This document shows, piece by piece, positions 34,119 to 47,200 of a stretch of DNA of 64,000 nt. The translations under genes were made by a program, and so were the position numbers. Origin of the DNA: Panicum virgatum (Eukaryota; Streptophyta; Magnoliopsida; Poales; Poaceae). Location: the NCBI RefSeq assembly GCF_016808335.1, contig NC_053136.1, positions 4,384,531 through 4,448,530 of the forward strand, given 5' to 3'. Numbering within the stretch: position 1 is the first letter of the stretch; the number at the start of each line of letters is the position of its first letter. The notes below the pieces were generated by a model, which worked only from the letters and a program-made list of their open reading frames with translations, searched no databases and was not told where the DNA came from.

Positions 34119-37100
34119 TCATAGCACCTCTTTTTCCAGCTTCAACACAGCCATGAATGCTTCTTGGGGAACATCAACCCTTCCGATTGCTTTCATTCTC
34201 TTCTTTCCTTCAGCCTGTTAGCAAATATTACATGACCATATTATCTGACGCTAAAAAATGCTGGTGAAAAGAACTTCCAGTGTCCACTCTATTCTTTAGG
34301 TATTATGCAAAGATTAAGGCAATTAGCTTTGACCTTTGGACAAGCAAAATCAATAAATTTTCCCATGATTTTTTATAGTCAAAACCACAATAGTTTCTAG
34401 GAAAGGTTACCTGTTTCTTCAGCAATTTCTTTTTTCTCGTTATGTCACCACCTGTGAGTCAAAGACAATAGTGCTCTGAATAAAGGCTGCATGTATGTAA
34501 TGCGAAAATGCAGGGATCGTTCTTTCCATTTTCTTTTTTTATCCAAAAGAACACTATTTTACTAACTGCTGTTGTGAGAGAAAAAAAAGAGAGACAAGAA
34601 TAAGATAGCACATTCCATCAGCTTAAGATGCTTTCAAAGTGCATGTTTAGTGTTCTCTTTACCATAGCATTTTGACAGGACATCCTTCCTGATGGCCGAC
34701 AGGGCTTCGCTTGCAATGACCTTTGTGCCAATACATGCCTGTCCAAGGTTCATATTAGTGTCTAATTACCATGGAAAAACAGGACTGTAAACAGGAATTT
34801 TTGTTGCCCCAGAAATACGATTGGTTGCTATATTTTCCAACAGCCAGCTTATGTAAATTTGCCAGTTATTTCTTTATTAAATTTTGTTACTAATGCAAGA
34901 TGAAAATTATTGTTCTCTCTTGAATTTTGATATCGCTTACAAAAAGTTGGATGAAAAAGTTTAGGGTGCCTTGACCAAATACATAATTGCTAAAAGAAAT
35001 CAGTGAGAACAAGACAGATAAATCTCACTTGAATAGGAACTCTAAACATTTGTCGAGGTATAAGTTCTTTGAGTTTTTGTGTCAGTGCCCTGCCAACAGA
35101 GTATGCCTACAAAAAGACATTCCACAAGTCAGATTGCCTCGAGAAGCTTTTCCATGACAACTGATAAATAAAAGCTATTTTTTCTGGAAGCAAGTTGGCA
35201 GGATAAAACACTCAATAAATACATTTCATTGCAAAAGAATAATCGTACAATAAATGGTGCATTACTGTTCTAGGCTGCATGAATATATAGTTGGGTACAC
35301 GAGAGTACAAAGAATGATGGACTATGGATAAAAGCCCCCACCCCTCCCACTATAACACCTGGGTTTTATGGTCGGGTTGGCTAGGTGGGGCGCGCTAACA
35401 CAAAGGAAAGATAATATGTGACTAGACTTAACACATAATGTATCTTTGACAATATGTATTTCTACATACTCAAATGCAAGTAGATTTCCAAGATCTATCT
35501 ACTGTTTGCATCTTGCACAAGTACAGAATCAATGGAAATATCTGTGTTCTATGCTCAGGGGTAGATGTTTATCACATCATAAACTGAATTGTGCCATAGT
35601 ATGTTTACTGATCATTCCAAAAATTATGTCACGAATCAGAAACAACATATGTTCACATCAGTGTTTTTTTTTCTTTCTGAACTGCATAAGTTATATGCAT
35701 ATCAACATCTCAAGTATATCACCTTATCTCTGTGTACAATTGTCGACAACGCCTCCACAGGATCACCATTGATTTGTATATCCAACTTTACTAGCTGACT
35801 TTCCCTGTACCTGCAGAGAAAAGATATCTCAGCTGATTGTTTTACAGGTCTACATGAGCACTACCAAAAGGCTGCAACTACAGAGAAGATAATAGGAGAG
35901 ATGAGTACCCGACAAGTGAATATTCCATACTAGCATATCCTTTGCTTCGAGATTTCAGTTGGTCAAAGAAATCACCAACCATCTGCATAATGAATACACA
36001 TTAATACCTACAGAATATTCAGTTGGTCAAAGATAATAGGAAATTTTTTCTTTGACTCATTGGTATAGTGGCATCACTTAAATGCAACAAGGCAGAATAT
36101 GCTTTGCAAGATACATCCTTCTTCAATGTTAAGTCAAACATACTATAACACAAAAAGAGAAGCATCTTTTGCATACTCAAGCGCAAGTGAAACAGCATTA
36201 CAGAATGTTAGATAGGCATACGCGGCTGACTCTTGGGCCCATGCGAGACGTGCTGCATCAGGCCTTGAGCCTCACGCATACCGCGCACGGTTGTTAGGAC
36301 TGATAGGCAAGGATCTCCATTAGATGGTTCTGTTTCTATAAACCAATCACCAGGGCATCCTTGCCTATATATGTGTGTAATATGAACCCTCATCAATCAA
36401 TCCAACAATTCTAATATGTACCCTCATCAATCAATCCAACAATTCCCGTTAGATAATCAAGCTTACATGGAAGAAGCAATAGATACAGCATAATCACTTG
36501 AAATGTTGAGATGCATGTAATGCAGTATCAGGTTGCTGCAGAATGACGGCTGCCAATGATGCATTTTGTATAGTCATATTTATGAAGTAGCAATATGTCA
36601 GACAACCTATATCTGTATCTTGAATTCCTCATATCTTTTGTATATCTTGCAGATGCATTAAGGAATTTTACTTCTACAAGTTTCTCTTTTATTCACGGCA
36701 AAAATAATAGTTCCAGTTCACAAGACACAAAGGGGGTTGAAAATCATGTGATTTTTTTTCGTGTGTGTGAAAAGTATGACATCACACCTCTGCTAGCGGT
36801 AGCTCATAAATAATTTTGGCCCTGCTTTCTGTGATGAAGTTCATTTCCTTGAACTCGCCTCTTCTGTCTTGAGCCAGCTCCATTATTGGGCCAATATAAT
36901 CCTTAGGTGTAAGCATCTCAATCTACAGATAAGTGCAGAACAAGTTCAGCAGAAACAATATTATTGCAAAAGGATGGTGAATTGTCAAGTTATGGATACA
37001 ACCTTTACATATGGTTCTTCAATAGACCTCCGTTTCCCAGGTTCCGGAAGCAAAGACGGATTTGAACATTCGACCTATGTGCCAACTGTAAGAAATCATG

Positions 37101-40100
37101 TTCGTACATGCAAATAAAATTGATTGGTTTGTTCTTTTAAAAAAACTGTCAGCTATTTTGGTTGGGAGTGCAAATTTATAGAGATGGTTTAGCTAGCTGC
37201 TCACAACATGCACCATAACCATAGAACCATTTAGCACTAAGTAATAAAAGGGTAAACTCACTAGGTGACTGCAAATGGTTAATGGTATACAATTACACAG
37301 CATCATAAATGATGTCATTTGGTCTCTTGAACTGTACGTTTCCCCCAGACTGTACCAGTGATGTACTTCTGAGTTTTGGTAGATTAACAGTAACAGGTTT
37401 TTTTAAGTAGTTCTTATGAATAACACTTGTATTCAATATGAGGGCTCTAGGTACAAATATATACATGTCTAGGTATTAGCAAATATGCACAAAACCCCTT
37501 ATACAATGGGGACACTACAGAGGGTACATATACATCTAACAGTAGTTTTGTGCAAATACAAAATTAGGCACTTTTGCACAGCACCACTATTTCATTAGTT
37601 GCGCAAGTAACAATTACAGATCGCTTCCATAAACTCATGCTCCATAAAGAGTTCTTAAATCATATACATACTTAACGTGATGAGATATACATGTAATATG
37701 TCGAAGGGTGCGACGCTATCCTAACAGGCTTAACACAAATTATTTAATATTTTTTTATTGTGGATACAGCTTAGTACCTGCACCTCCAAGAGACGTTGAT
37801 TTAAACAACAGGAATTATTAGAAATTCCTTATAACTCTTAAGCAAAATAGATTCCGGAAAAGAGAAGGGTTCAGCAATATAAAAAAACTTACAGTTTCAC
37901 CATCTGCACAGATCACATGGTAAACCACACTCGGTGCAGTAATTATTAAATTCAAATTGTACTCCCTCTCAAGCCTTTCCTGGAAAGTAGAGATATATCT
38001 TTTGAGTCATCATGGTTTTACTACACTGCCATGAACTGAGTTGACTGTAAGAACCTGAACAATTTCCATATGAAGAAGACCAAGGAACCCACATCTGAAG
38101 CCAAACCCCATGGCACTAGAAGATTCCGGTTCGAACTGCATCAACAATATGGACTTAGAGAAAATGAGTATCGTACAAAATACTAATGTGTACTCACTTA
38201 TCAATATTACAGAATCCAAATGTGCAACCTGTTTTCCCTCCACCAAATTTTGTTACCAATCATTGTTATCCATGCCTTTTAATGGCAGCCCTTCATTCCA
38301 TGCATTTTTGTAATGTGAGATGAAACTCTAATGCACTTTTTAGCAATTACAATGGAAATTGGTCCGATATTCATAACTGATGGTACTGACTTTATTGATC
38401 AGCATTGTGTATTTCAGCTACGTGTAAACTGAAGATTCTTGGTTACAGTAGTTGTTAGTACAGCCACTTTTGGGTTTGCTATGGCGCATCATATTTGAGC
38501 TTCTGCCAATGCCATTATATATAAGAATCTTGGCACGCTTGCATCAACATTTCACTTTATCAACTATAGTAAGTCAATTTCACAATATCCACAGTTTGAG
38601 TCATGGGAAAATGTGTTCCAAACTCCAGATACTAGAAAGGCAATAAATTAATGCCAATCTGATAAATGATGGCAGTATGGATAGGTAGGTCAAGGAGTCC
38701 ACCTTTAGGGCAGCATCATTTAGCTGAAGTTTTTCCAGTGCTTCACGCAACTCCTCGAACCTATTGACAAAGTCAATCTTAAATATAAAAAATGTGTTGA
38801 AGAAAGAATGAAAACTCAATATAAGAGGAAGATACAGTACTGATCTGCATCTATCGGAAACAAGCCACAGAAAACCATTGGAGTGGCTTCTGAATATCCT
38901 GGTAAAGCAGAAGCTGCTTTTTTTGAATAGTGAGTAATTGTATCACCAACCCTGGCATCTGCTACTGATCGTATAGAAGCAGAGAGATAACCAACCTGTT
39001 ACAGCGGAATCAACTGGTCAATATATTTTAATTGAATGCAAGATGAAGATTAAAAAAAAAACATCTAAACCAGACCCTATGCAGAGCATTTCAAAAACTG
39101 ATTAAAATCATAAAGAATTTTTAAGACTTGGTACCGCTTGCTGTGTAGATTGAAGAAAAACATCTGAACCAGACCCTGTGCGGAGAATTGCAGAGACTGC
39201 TCATAATTCTATATAGTTATAAGTTTAAAGGCTTGGTTAAACTGTTATGGCTGCAATGGTAATTTTGTTTTCTAACCTAGCATGGTTAATACATGGTAGG
39301 TGTACTTCTCGTTAATGAGGAATGAACAGATTCATTTCATAGTTAATAGTTCAAATAGTTCAGTAGACAGGTGAACAATATCCTTAAAGAAAATGAAATT
39401 AGACACCAAAAAAATAAATATCATCTTCGAAGAGTTATAATAGATGTGAGACATTAGAACACCGAAGTTACCTCGCCAGCATATAGTTCGTCCACTTGCA
39501 TCTGATTTGGGGATAACACACCAATTTCATCAGCAACGTATTCCTGTTAATTTTGATAAAAAAAACTCAGCATGGAATTCAACCCACTGCATTGGCGAGG
39601 ATGATGAAGATTGAAGAAGATGGTACAAAATTAGTTTCTGAAAGTTAATTTTGATGGTGAGAAATACTTTAAGGTGTTAAAATACAAATGCTGCACTTTT
39701 TTTTAGAAATACAAATGCCACACTTTGGTGTGCTATAATAGTTACTAGTAGGGGAACTTTGGACAGTAACGGGACTAAATTTTCCAATAAAAACTGTTGC
39801 ACTAATAGCAAACACATTGGTGACATTTAAGTTTTGTTTTGATTACCTTTCCATTGGCCATAAAACATATCTTGTCCCCTTTCTTTATACTGCCATCAAT
39901 AACACGGAAGTACACAATTACACCTCTGTATGGATCATAATAGCTGCAACCACAAAGATAACATATAACAATAGTTGAGAAATTGCAGAAAATGATTGAA
40001 ATACAGTAGTGATGTTCTCCGTGTAATTAGTCAATTCTAAGGAGCTCAAGTACTTAAAAAAGAGAACCTGTCAAATATAAGAGCCCTGAGAGGATCTTTT

Positions 40101-43100
40101 GATGTATCTTTTGGTGGGGGGATTTTGGTCACGAGGGCATCTAGTATTTCAATGATGCCTACACCTTCCTACAGAACACAGAAAAAAAAAGTAAATATGA
40201 CAGTTATTTCTATTCATAAAGGGGACATGATGTTTTCTATTTGCAGCCAATATATAAGTAACTCTGTGGTGAAAAGAAAAACTAACCTTTGCTGAACACC
40301 GAATTGCATCACTGCAGTCCAAACCAATTATCTGGGAATAAGAAAGACAAGGATGGATTTGTAGTTCTAAGATAGGGTGTAGGAATGATAAGAGATGTCT
40401 CTCAGGATGTAGAGAACAAGTCTAAGATAGGGTGCAGCTTTCAGAATACCTCTTCAATTTCCTGTGCGACGCGGTCAGGTTCAGCACCAGGAAGATCTAT
40501 TTTGTTTAGAACCTAAATTAGAACACAAATTCATTGTCAAAAAGAAAAACAAAATGAGAATATATAGTTGGATATCACAGTCATAGTTTTTTTAGCATTT
40601 AAGTTTGTGTTAGAGTATATTAGGCAACTCCGGATATGGTTAGTTTAGGATTGATTGTAATCTCGGGATAACCTTTCTTATCTCTAGGAGAGGCTACTTG
40701 CCCTGCAAGCCATGTACTCCTATATATACCGCCCAAGGGGTTCAATGCAATACATCGACCACATTATACGCATCCTACTTTCCTACATGGTATCACGAGT
40801 CTAGGTTCAAACCCTAGGCCTTCGGCTTCCGCTGCCCTCGCGCCGCCCCCGGGGAGATCGATCTCCGCCGGGGGCAGCGCCCTCGTAGGATCAGCGCGCG
40901 GATCCCTTTGATCCGCCGCGCCGTCGCGTCGTCAAGCAGCAGAAGGACCTACCTCTTCCCTGGACGACCCATGGCGGCACCGCCTCGACGTTCCCGTCGG
41001 GCACCACATCGTCATGGGGGCGCCACTGGGCCTACATGCCTCCGCGCCGTCATCCTCCTTGGCTCCGCATTCGGACCCGCCCGCCCGTCCCGCGCATCAG
41101 GCCAGGCACCCCACCTCCTACCAGCACCGCTGCACCGCTCCCCCAGAGCGCGCGTGCCTTTGCGGCTGCGGAGGACCACCGCGGGGATTCCAGGCCACCA
41201 CGCCATCAGGGCCGGCAAGCCGCCGCACCGCCAATCGACGTCAACGCCAGGCTGCAGCTTCCACCACCGGTCCTCTCCAATGCGCGGCCGCGGGCCTGCT
41301 TCCCCTCCTCCCTCAGCGCCACGCCGTCGTCCGCAAGGTCGCGGCTGCGGGGGCAGCCTCAGGGGGTCGTCGAGCTGCCGCGCGGCCGGAGCAGAGGATC
41401 CGCTCGGGCTGCTCCCCGCCTAGTTGACTTCGCTCGCGGACGGGTCTCGCCCATCTGTTTTGCCCCTTCCTTCCTTTGTCCTTTGGTTGTCAAGCGGATG
41501 AGGATAAGGTTTGGGAGGGCAACACTTGGTGCACCCGAGATTGTACCCGCAGGTTCGTCTTGATGTTGCTGCTATTTTTCTTTTTCCGATCGAAGATCGG
41601 TTTGCGTCGCCCTGCCGTTCGTCGCCATTCATCATCGACACTCCCGAAGGACGAGGTTGTTGCTGCGCCCTCCAGGCTGCAGCGACGACGTTCGTGATCA
41701 AGCCACCCTACCAATGTCATCGCCTTTTCAGGCAGTCGCCACTCGCCGCCGGTCTTCGTCAAGCAAGCGCTCGATACACCTCCGCGCCTCCAGCCGTTCT
41801 CGCGCGGACATCGCCACCGATGTTCCTGAAGGAAGACGTCGTCGCCACCCCTGATCTGAGCGCGACACTTGCTGCAATCTGCGTCGTCGCCACCCCTGTC
41901 CTGAGCGTGACTTAAGTCGCAAACCGCGCCGTCTACCATCGTCATCCGCTGCACCGTGGTGCTGCTGTCCTCGGCAAGAAGCTACTAAGTTTGTGTACTC
42001 GAGCACCTCGACGATGCTTCGATCCGCGCCCCCTCCACGGCTTTGACCACGTCCACCTCAACTTCGGCTACTACGGCAATAAAGGGCTATCATCTGCATG
42101 AGTCTCCAGTCAAAGCTTTCGCACCGGCGTTCCGACTGCAGGGGGGATACGTCTCCATTATTCTCTAGTCTGACCGTTCGTGTTGCTACGGCTATGACTG
42201 CGGGGAGATATTAGAGTATATTAGGCAACTCTGGATATGGTTAGTTTAGGATTGATTGTAATCTCGGGATAACCTTCCTTATCTCTAGGAGAGGCTACTT
42301 GCCCTCCAAGCCATGTACTCCTATATATACTACCCAAGGGGCTCAATGCAATACATCGACCACATTATACGCATCCTACTTTCCTACAGTTTGATAGGAA
42401 AATCAGGCAATTCAAGCTTGAATGTGTTTTTTTTTATGAAGCAACATGGACCAAAATTAAGCAAGTCCTTATCCACATTACATTATAATTTCTTATGCCT
42501 GTCTGATTGGAAGGGGAAATTCAAACAGTACATTAGCTTTCATTCTTAGTCAGTTTATATCCTGGTTTACTAAGGCAAAAGGGCATTACAAAAAGGAATG
42601 CTAGCATCTCAAAAGCTCGGGCAAAAATCAAATGTAAAGGGATTTTGCAATAAAAGATACACATTTGTAAAACTCGAAATTGGAAGCAGTTTGTGCACTG
42701 GAAAATGGGAACTGAATTCTAGAACTAACCGGTATGATTTCAAGGTTGTTTTCCAATGCAAGATACACATTTGCTAACGTCTGAGCTTCAACACCCTGCA
42801 TCATGCCATCAGACATCTTTCACTTAGCAGCAAATGTGTATTGGAAGCCAGCAAAATCATAGGCTGGCTTCTGTGCATTGGCAAGCAGAAGGCAAATATC
42901 TTCAAATAGATATCTATTGAAACTTACAGGAAGTAAATATATTGCACCTGAGAAGCATCAACGACCAGAAGTGCACCCTCACAAGCAGCAAGAGAACGGG
43001 ACACCTAGCATCCAGCCAGATAGTTCAAAGGTATTTCAATCAGCTGCCAATCTCGAAAATGGGAGATCAAATTTACCGTATGGCAGCAAGATAATTTCTC

Positions 43101-44007
43101 CTTAACAAAGTTTCATATGTATGGGAGTGGTATAAGCAACGTGATTATATACCTCATATGAGAAATCGACATGGCCTGGTGTATCGATTAAATTCAGGCA
43201 GTAAGGCTCTTCATTCATGATGTAACGCATCCGAGCTGCCTAAAATGATAATTAGAAGAAGAGGAAACGTATTGCACACCTAATATGGAAAATGTAGCAG
43301 GAAACCTCATCCAGTATGGACCATGAAAAAACAAATGACAGCCCAAACTTAACAAAAGCGCAAGAACATCACCCGCATTAAGCAACTAAGTTGAAGAGAC
43401 AATACATGTAGCTAAATGCTAATAATCAACAATTACAGCTCACAGTTTTGTTTACCGTACCTGCAACTTGATGGTGATCCCTCGCTCCCTCTCCAGGTCC
43501 ATGTTATCCAGGAACTGCTCCTTCATCTCCCTCTTCTGCACCGTGCCTGTGAGCTCGAGCAACTTATCCGCCAGCGTCGACTTGCCATGGTCGATGTGCG
43601 CGATGATGCAGAAGTTCCTGATATTCGAAATGGGCACCTAGCAGACCAAAACGTCCACTGAATTATAACACAACAATGAGCGCACGCACGCACCAGGGAA
43701 CCAACTAACCGTGCTCCACTCTTAGCCTCTTCGGTGAGCAACGCGCACGCGATTAAGCTACTAAGCCGCTCCGTAGGAATGTACGTACCTTCTGGAGGCG
43801 GTCCTGGCCGGCGTCGGTGGTGGAGGCCGCGGCGGGCGCGGGGGCCGCGAGGCAGAGGACGCGGCCGCGCGGGGCGGCAGAGAGAGCGCGACGGCGGGCA
43901 GGGGCGCCGCCGGGAGCGGGGGCGTGCCGCGGCCGCCGTCGCCCCGGTGCGGGCGGCAACGGCCGCGGCGCGAGGACGGCGAGGCGGGAGGCGGTGGCGG
44001 TGGCCAT
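34119..44007 (-). CDS. cpLEPA: Chloroplast translation factor LepA/EF4 (GUF1-like), 22 exons
   Basis: Exons in order: 43789-44007, 43461-43637, 43153-43239, 42948-43004, 42730-42795, 40450-40512, 40287-40331, 40068-40168, 39847-39943, 39472-39543, 38841-38995, 38703-38760, 38055-38135, 37893-37979, 37003-37074, 36788-36922, 35909-35982, 35723-35810, 35029-35106, 34663-34738, 34411-34451, 34119-34214. All phases agree and give 674 residues, normal for plastid LepA. Exon 1 encodes an Ala/Arg/Pro-rich, acid-poor transit peptide. The GTPase motifs are all present: AHIDHGKS (G1), RGITI (G2), DTPGH (G3), NKID (G4), CSAK (G5). EF4 binds ribosomes and helps plastid translation recover. A 1.78-kb LTR element lies in intron 5. 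Confidence 0.96.
35313..35400. mobile_element. 88-bp insertion specific to the right duplicate
   Basis: The left copy reads straight across this point. The insert is flanked by CAAAG at 35308-35312 and 35401-35405, a 5-bp target duplication, and ends GCGCTAACA. It sits in a LepA intron (between exons 18 and 19). It is too short to classify; an LTR-derived fragment is possible. Confidence 0.65.
36206..36454. mobile_element. Possible small LTR-like or TRIM-like insertion in a LepA intron
   Basis: A block with base composition unlike the intron is bracketed by GTTAGATA (near 36207 and 36449). Inside, a 120-bp stretch runs from TGTTAGGACTG to CCAACA, with a CTATATATGTG box, followed by a 35-bp near-duplicate of its end. 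It resembles short copia LTRs, but its ends are not certain. Confidence 0.35.
40608..40787 (+). repeat. 5' LTR of the intron element
   Basis: TGTTAGAGTATATTAGG ... CTTTCCTACA, 180 bp, with a CTATATATACC box near 40722. Confidence 0.9.
42209..42388 (+). repeat. 3' LTR of the intron element
   Basis: 180 bp, about 96% like the 5' LTR by eye; the first dinucleotide is changed to TA. Confidence 0.9.
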
Positions 44008-44297
44008 GAGAGGTGGACGAGCGCCGGAGCCTGCGGGCCGCAAGAGCCGCTTGCTCGCCTCGCCGCGCTCTTCTTCTATCCACAAGAGGCAGCCTGCAGG
44101 ATAGCAGGGGGGTTTGGGCCAACTCCACCAGTGCCCGTTGCAACTGGACCCACCACCGACCCAACCCAAGTTGGTCGAAGCGGCCGAGCCCGAGTCGGAG
44201 CCCAAGCGAGGCTCGAGACAGCCCACCAGGCCTACTAGTAGTTCCCGCCGCCGATTTCGAGACGCGCCCGCTGCAACCTCGTCGGCGGCAATCGAAG
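44008..44297. promoter_or_regulatory. Shared divergent promoter of LepA and the DUF3615-like gene
   Basis: The start codons of the minus-strand LepA gene and the plus-strand DUF3615-like gene are 290 bp apart, so both promoters and 5'UTRs must fit in this gap. No clear TATA box was seen, as is usual for plastid-function housekeeping genes. Confidence 0.6.
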
Positions 44298-47200
44298 ATG
44301 TTGCTCCGATCCGGGCTCGCGACGGCGTTCGTCCCCGGGCCCCGCCGTCGCAGCAGTGGATCCAGCCGCGCCTTCGATGAGGCGGCGGCTCGTCCTCGCC
44401 TCCTCAAGCGCAAGTCCTCCGGCGAGGTCGACACTGCCCCAATTCGCCGAGTCAGGAAGTCGCCGCCGGCGTACGTAGACCCTTGATTTTCTCCCCATCG
44501 TCCACCCCGCTCTCCCTCTACCAGTTCTACTTGTACATCGATCCGTGCCTGCTCTCACATACTTAACCTAACCCACACGTCCTCATCGCTGGATGATCTG
44601 CAGCTCACAGGAGCTGCCGGTTGCGCTCTACAGACGACCCAAGGTCGAAGGAAAGATGCTGCTCCCCCCACCCGAGGCCGGGTCCCCTGCAGGGGACGAT
44701 GGCATTGGCAACAACGTCGACGAGAGCTCTGATGAAGCTTCACTTGCAGAGTTGGGCGTAAAAGTGTTCCCTAACATGCCACCACAATCCGCGGCTAATA
44801 CTTGGGTCCGTTTTGTCAACAATGCAAAGGCTTGCATCAACCATTACAACATGAAGTATCAGGCAAGTTCCGGTCATTCAATTCTATATGTTAGTACTCG
44901 GTAGTTAAGACACAGTATTACTTTCTGGTCAGGATATAGAACAATACACTTTTGCTCTTACACGGTTACACCAGTACACTTTGCGTATAGCTTTAGGATA
45001 TGTAACAAGTTTCACTAAAAGCTAGTAATTAAACATCTCTCTTACACGCAGGCTGACTTTGTGTACAAGCATATACTTGATTGTGGGCTCCTCCTCCTTC
45101 GGGAGCAGGATAGCAGCCATTACTACCACATCAATTTCCATGCTCAGGATAAGAAAGGTCACTCCCAGCGCTTCTTTGGTGAGATCAGGGTGTGCGTTAA
45201 GCCTAAGGAGGAGGATGTCACGGCTAGTATATATAGGGAGAGTACGTATTGTGCCACCGCTATGATCTCCGTATATTGCCAGAGTTTGATTGGCAAGAAT
45301 TTTCTTTGTGAGGACGTATAGGCATGCATGCACCAAGTCCTCGCCTTGGATTTTAGTGTTTTTGGTGTATTGGCGCTTTTGAGTAATCATTTTTTTTCAC
45401 CCTGTTAGCACATCTCACATGTTTCTACGTGTTTTTCGCTAGTAACTTGTGGCCCAGTTTTCCCAAGTGAGGTTATTCTTCCTTAGGAGCTCATTAATGA
45501 GAAAGGTGTAGCAATTTATAGTCGGGTGTATTATTTTCCAGGGGTAACGATGTGAGTTATGATTTATGTTTTGAGCCCACTTTTCTGAAATTTCAGGTTG
45601 CACAACAGCTATTGAGTTTAAACTTTGACATGTTAAGTTTGGAATCCATTCAAATATCTAATTATGAAGTTGTGGCTGCTGTTAAAATTTTTAAGATTTT
45701 GGGTAAAAAAAATGGTTAGTCTTTGGATACTGCCGCATCCAAAGGTTAGTTCTACAAGTCACCTATAACTTGACTGTTTCGAAAAATGCAGATAATAAAA
45801 GAAGGATCATCAGCATTGGTAGATCTCGTTACCTTCGCTCGTAGACTTTTGTTTTATGTTAGCCTACGATTTAGGACAAATAATTAAAATTCTTAAATCA
45901 GTGGCTCAGTGGCTTCGTGACTCTTCCATATTTTCCTAGCATAGATATATTCTGTTACTTATCAATATCATTTTTTTTGCATTTTAATCATGTGTCTTAA
46001 GTTTTGCTTAACTAGACGTGTATTACTAGAAAATCATGGTCATTACGGTGGTGTTAGTGCATGACATAATTTAACAACCTCGCACATTGCATGTTAATGG
46101 TATCATCAAGGGGTTATAGGCATCAAATTGACGAATAAGCCGAATTTTAGGGTTGGTTTCCGGTAAACTCTGTTCTCACTATGGATGCTACTCGTCCGCT
46201 ATCTTTGATTTTATTGTGGTGGAGTTGTCCCACAATCTATGGTGCCGCGTCGGGACCTAGGACCTCGTGTGTTTTGTAACCACACGATTATGTCACTAGG
46301 AGTGCGCTGGTATCTAAGCATGTGCGGATGCGACTCGGCTACAATGTCTTTTTGCACAACCCTGTTGTCTCTACTTTTTGCACAACCCTGTTGTCTCTAC
46401 TTTTTGCTTTAGGGAATGGGTAATAGCAAAAAGTTAGTTTTAAACAAAGTTATTCCTAGAAGCACGTTTCACATCCATAGTTCCCCTTTTAAATCTCGGG
46501 ACGAGATTTCTTTAAGGGGGTAGGATTGTAACACCCCAGGTGTTTATCACCATAACTACAAAGTTAATTTCATGGTTAATATGGTTGTTAGAACTAAATC
46601 TGCCTGAACAAAACCACTAAAGAAATTCTTGATAGCAATTCAACCTAGGAAATGTGAAAATCTCTTTTGAAAAGATTTCTAAATAAAGGTTCGCGTCATT
46701 TTTGAAATCAAATAATACTAAAAGGTAGGAATAGGGAAAGAAGAATGTTTAGCTAAAAATATAGTTGGGGGTGCCAAATGACTCAGTTTGCAATTTATCT
46801 CTGGGAATCATTGTGAACCCGGAACTTCCGGATATGAATCCGGAAATTCCGAATTTACCCGGATACTCCGGGTATTCTTCCGGATAGTCCGGACCTGAAG
46901 TGCTATATCACGTGTTTTAGGTCTAGTGACTGTTCCCAAACGTTATTCACCATTTTCTCTCCCTTCCTCACTCCCTCACGAGCCTTCCCCGTGCTCTCTC
47001 CCTTCCCAAGCCCTAAACACCAACTCCACCATCCCAAATCCATCCCAAGGACTAAGGGAGCTCCAATCGGCGTGGGAGACCCTCTCCTCCAAGTATTCCA
47101 CCTTGGGGTGGTTTCATTTTCGAGTATTCTTGCAAGGGAAGCTTACTCAAGGTACCAAAAGCTAGGGCTAAATGGATTGATCGCTCTAGGATGTTTTAAG

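Larger units (their letters stand above)
31616..35847. repeat. Segmental duplication, right copy
   Basis: Matches 1-4141 in the same orientation. It differs by scattered substitutions, a one-base deletion next to the last STR18 splice acceptor (CTAG here, CTAAG in the left copy, AG kept), and an 88-bp insertion at 35313-35400. Beyond 35847 this copy continues into the rest of the LepA gene. Confidence 0.97.
40608..42388 (+). mobile_element. Non-autonomous copia-type LTR element in LepA intron 5
   Basis: Complete element of 1781 bp with two 180-bp LTRs (40608-40787 and 42209-42388), a 5-bp target duplication GTTTG (40603-40607 and 42389-42393), a PBS (TGGTATCACGAG at 40788) and a polypurine tract (GCGGGGAGA) before the 3' LTR. 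The LTRs differ at about seven positions, and the 3' LTR starts TA instead of TG. The 1.4-kb GC-rich internal region has no recognisable gag or pol domain, so it relies on another element's enzymes. It is inserted in the same direction as DUF3615, that is, antisense to LepA. Confidence 0.92.

Noticed and set aside
43523..44434. 303-codon minus-strand ORF covering the LepA start region
   Set aside because: It runs through intron 1 and out of the LepA frame; splice sites and transit peptide define the real exons.
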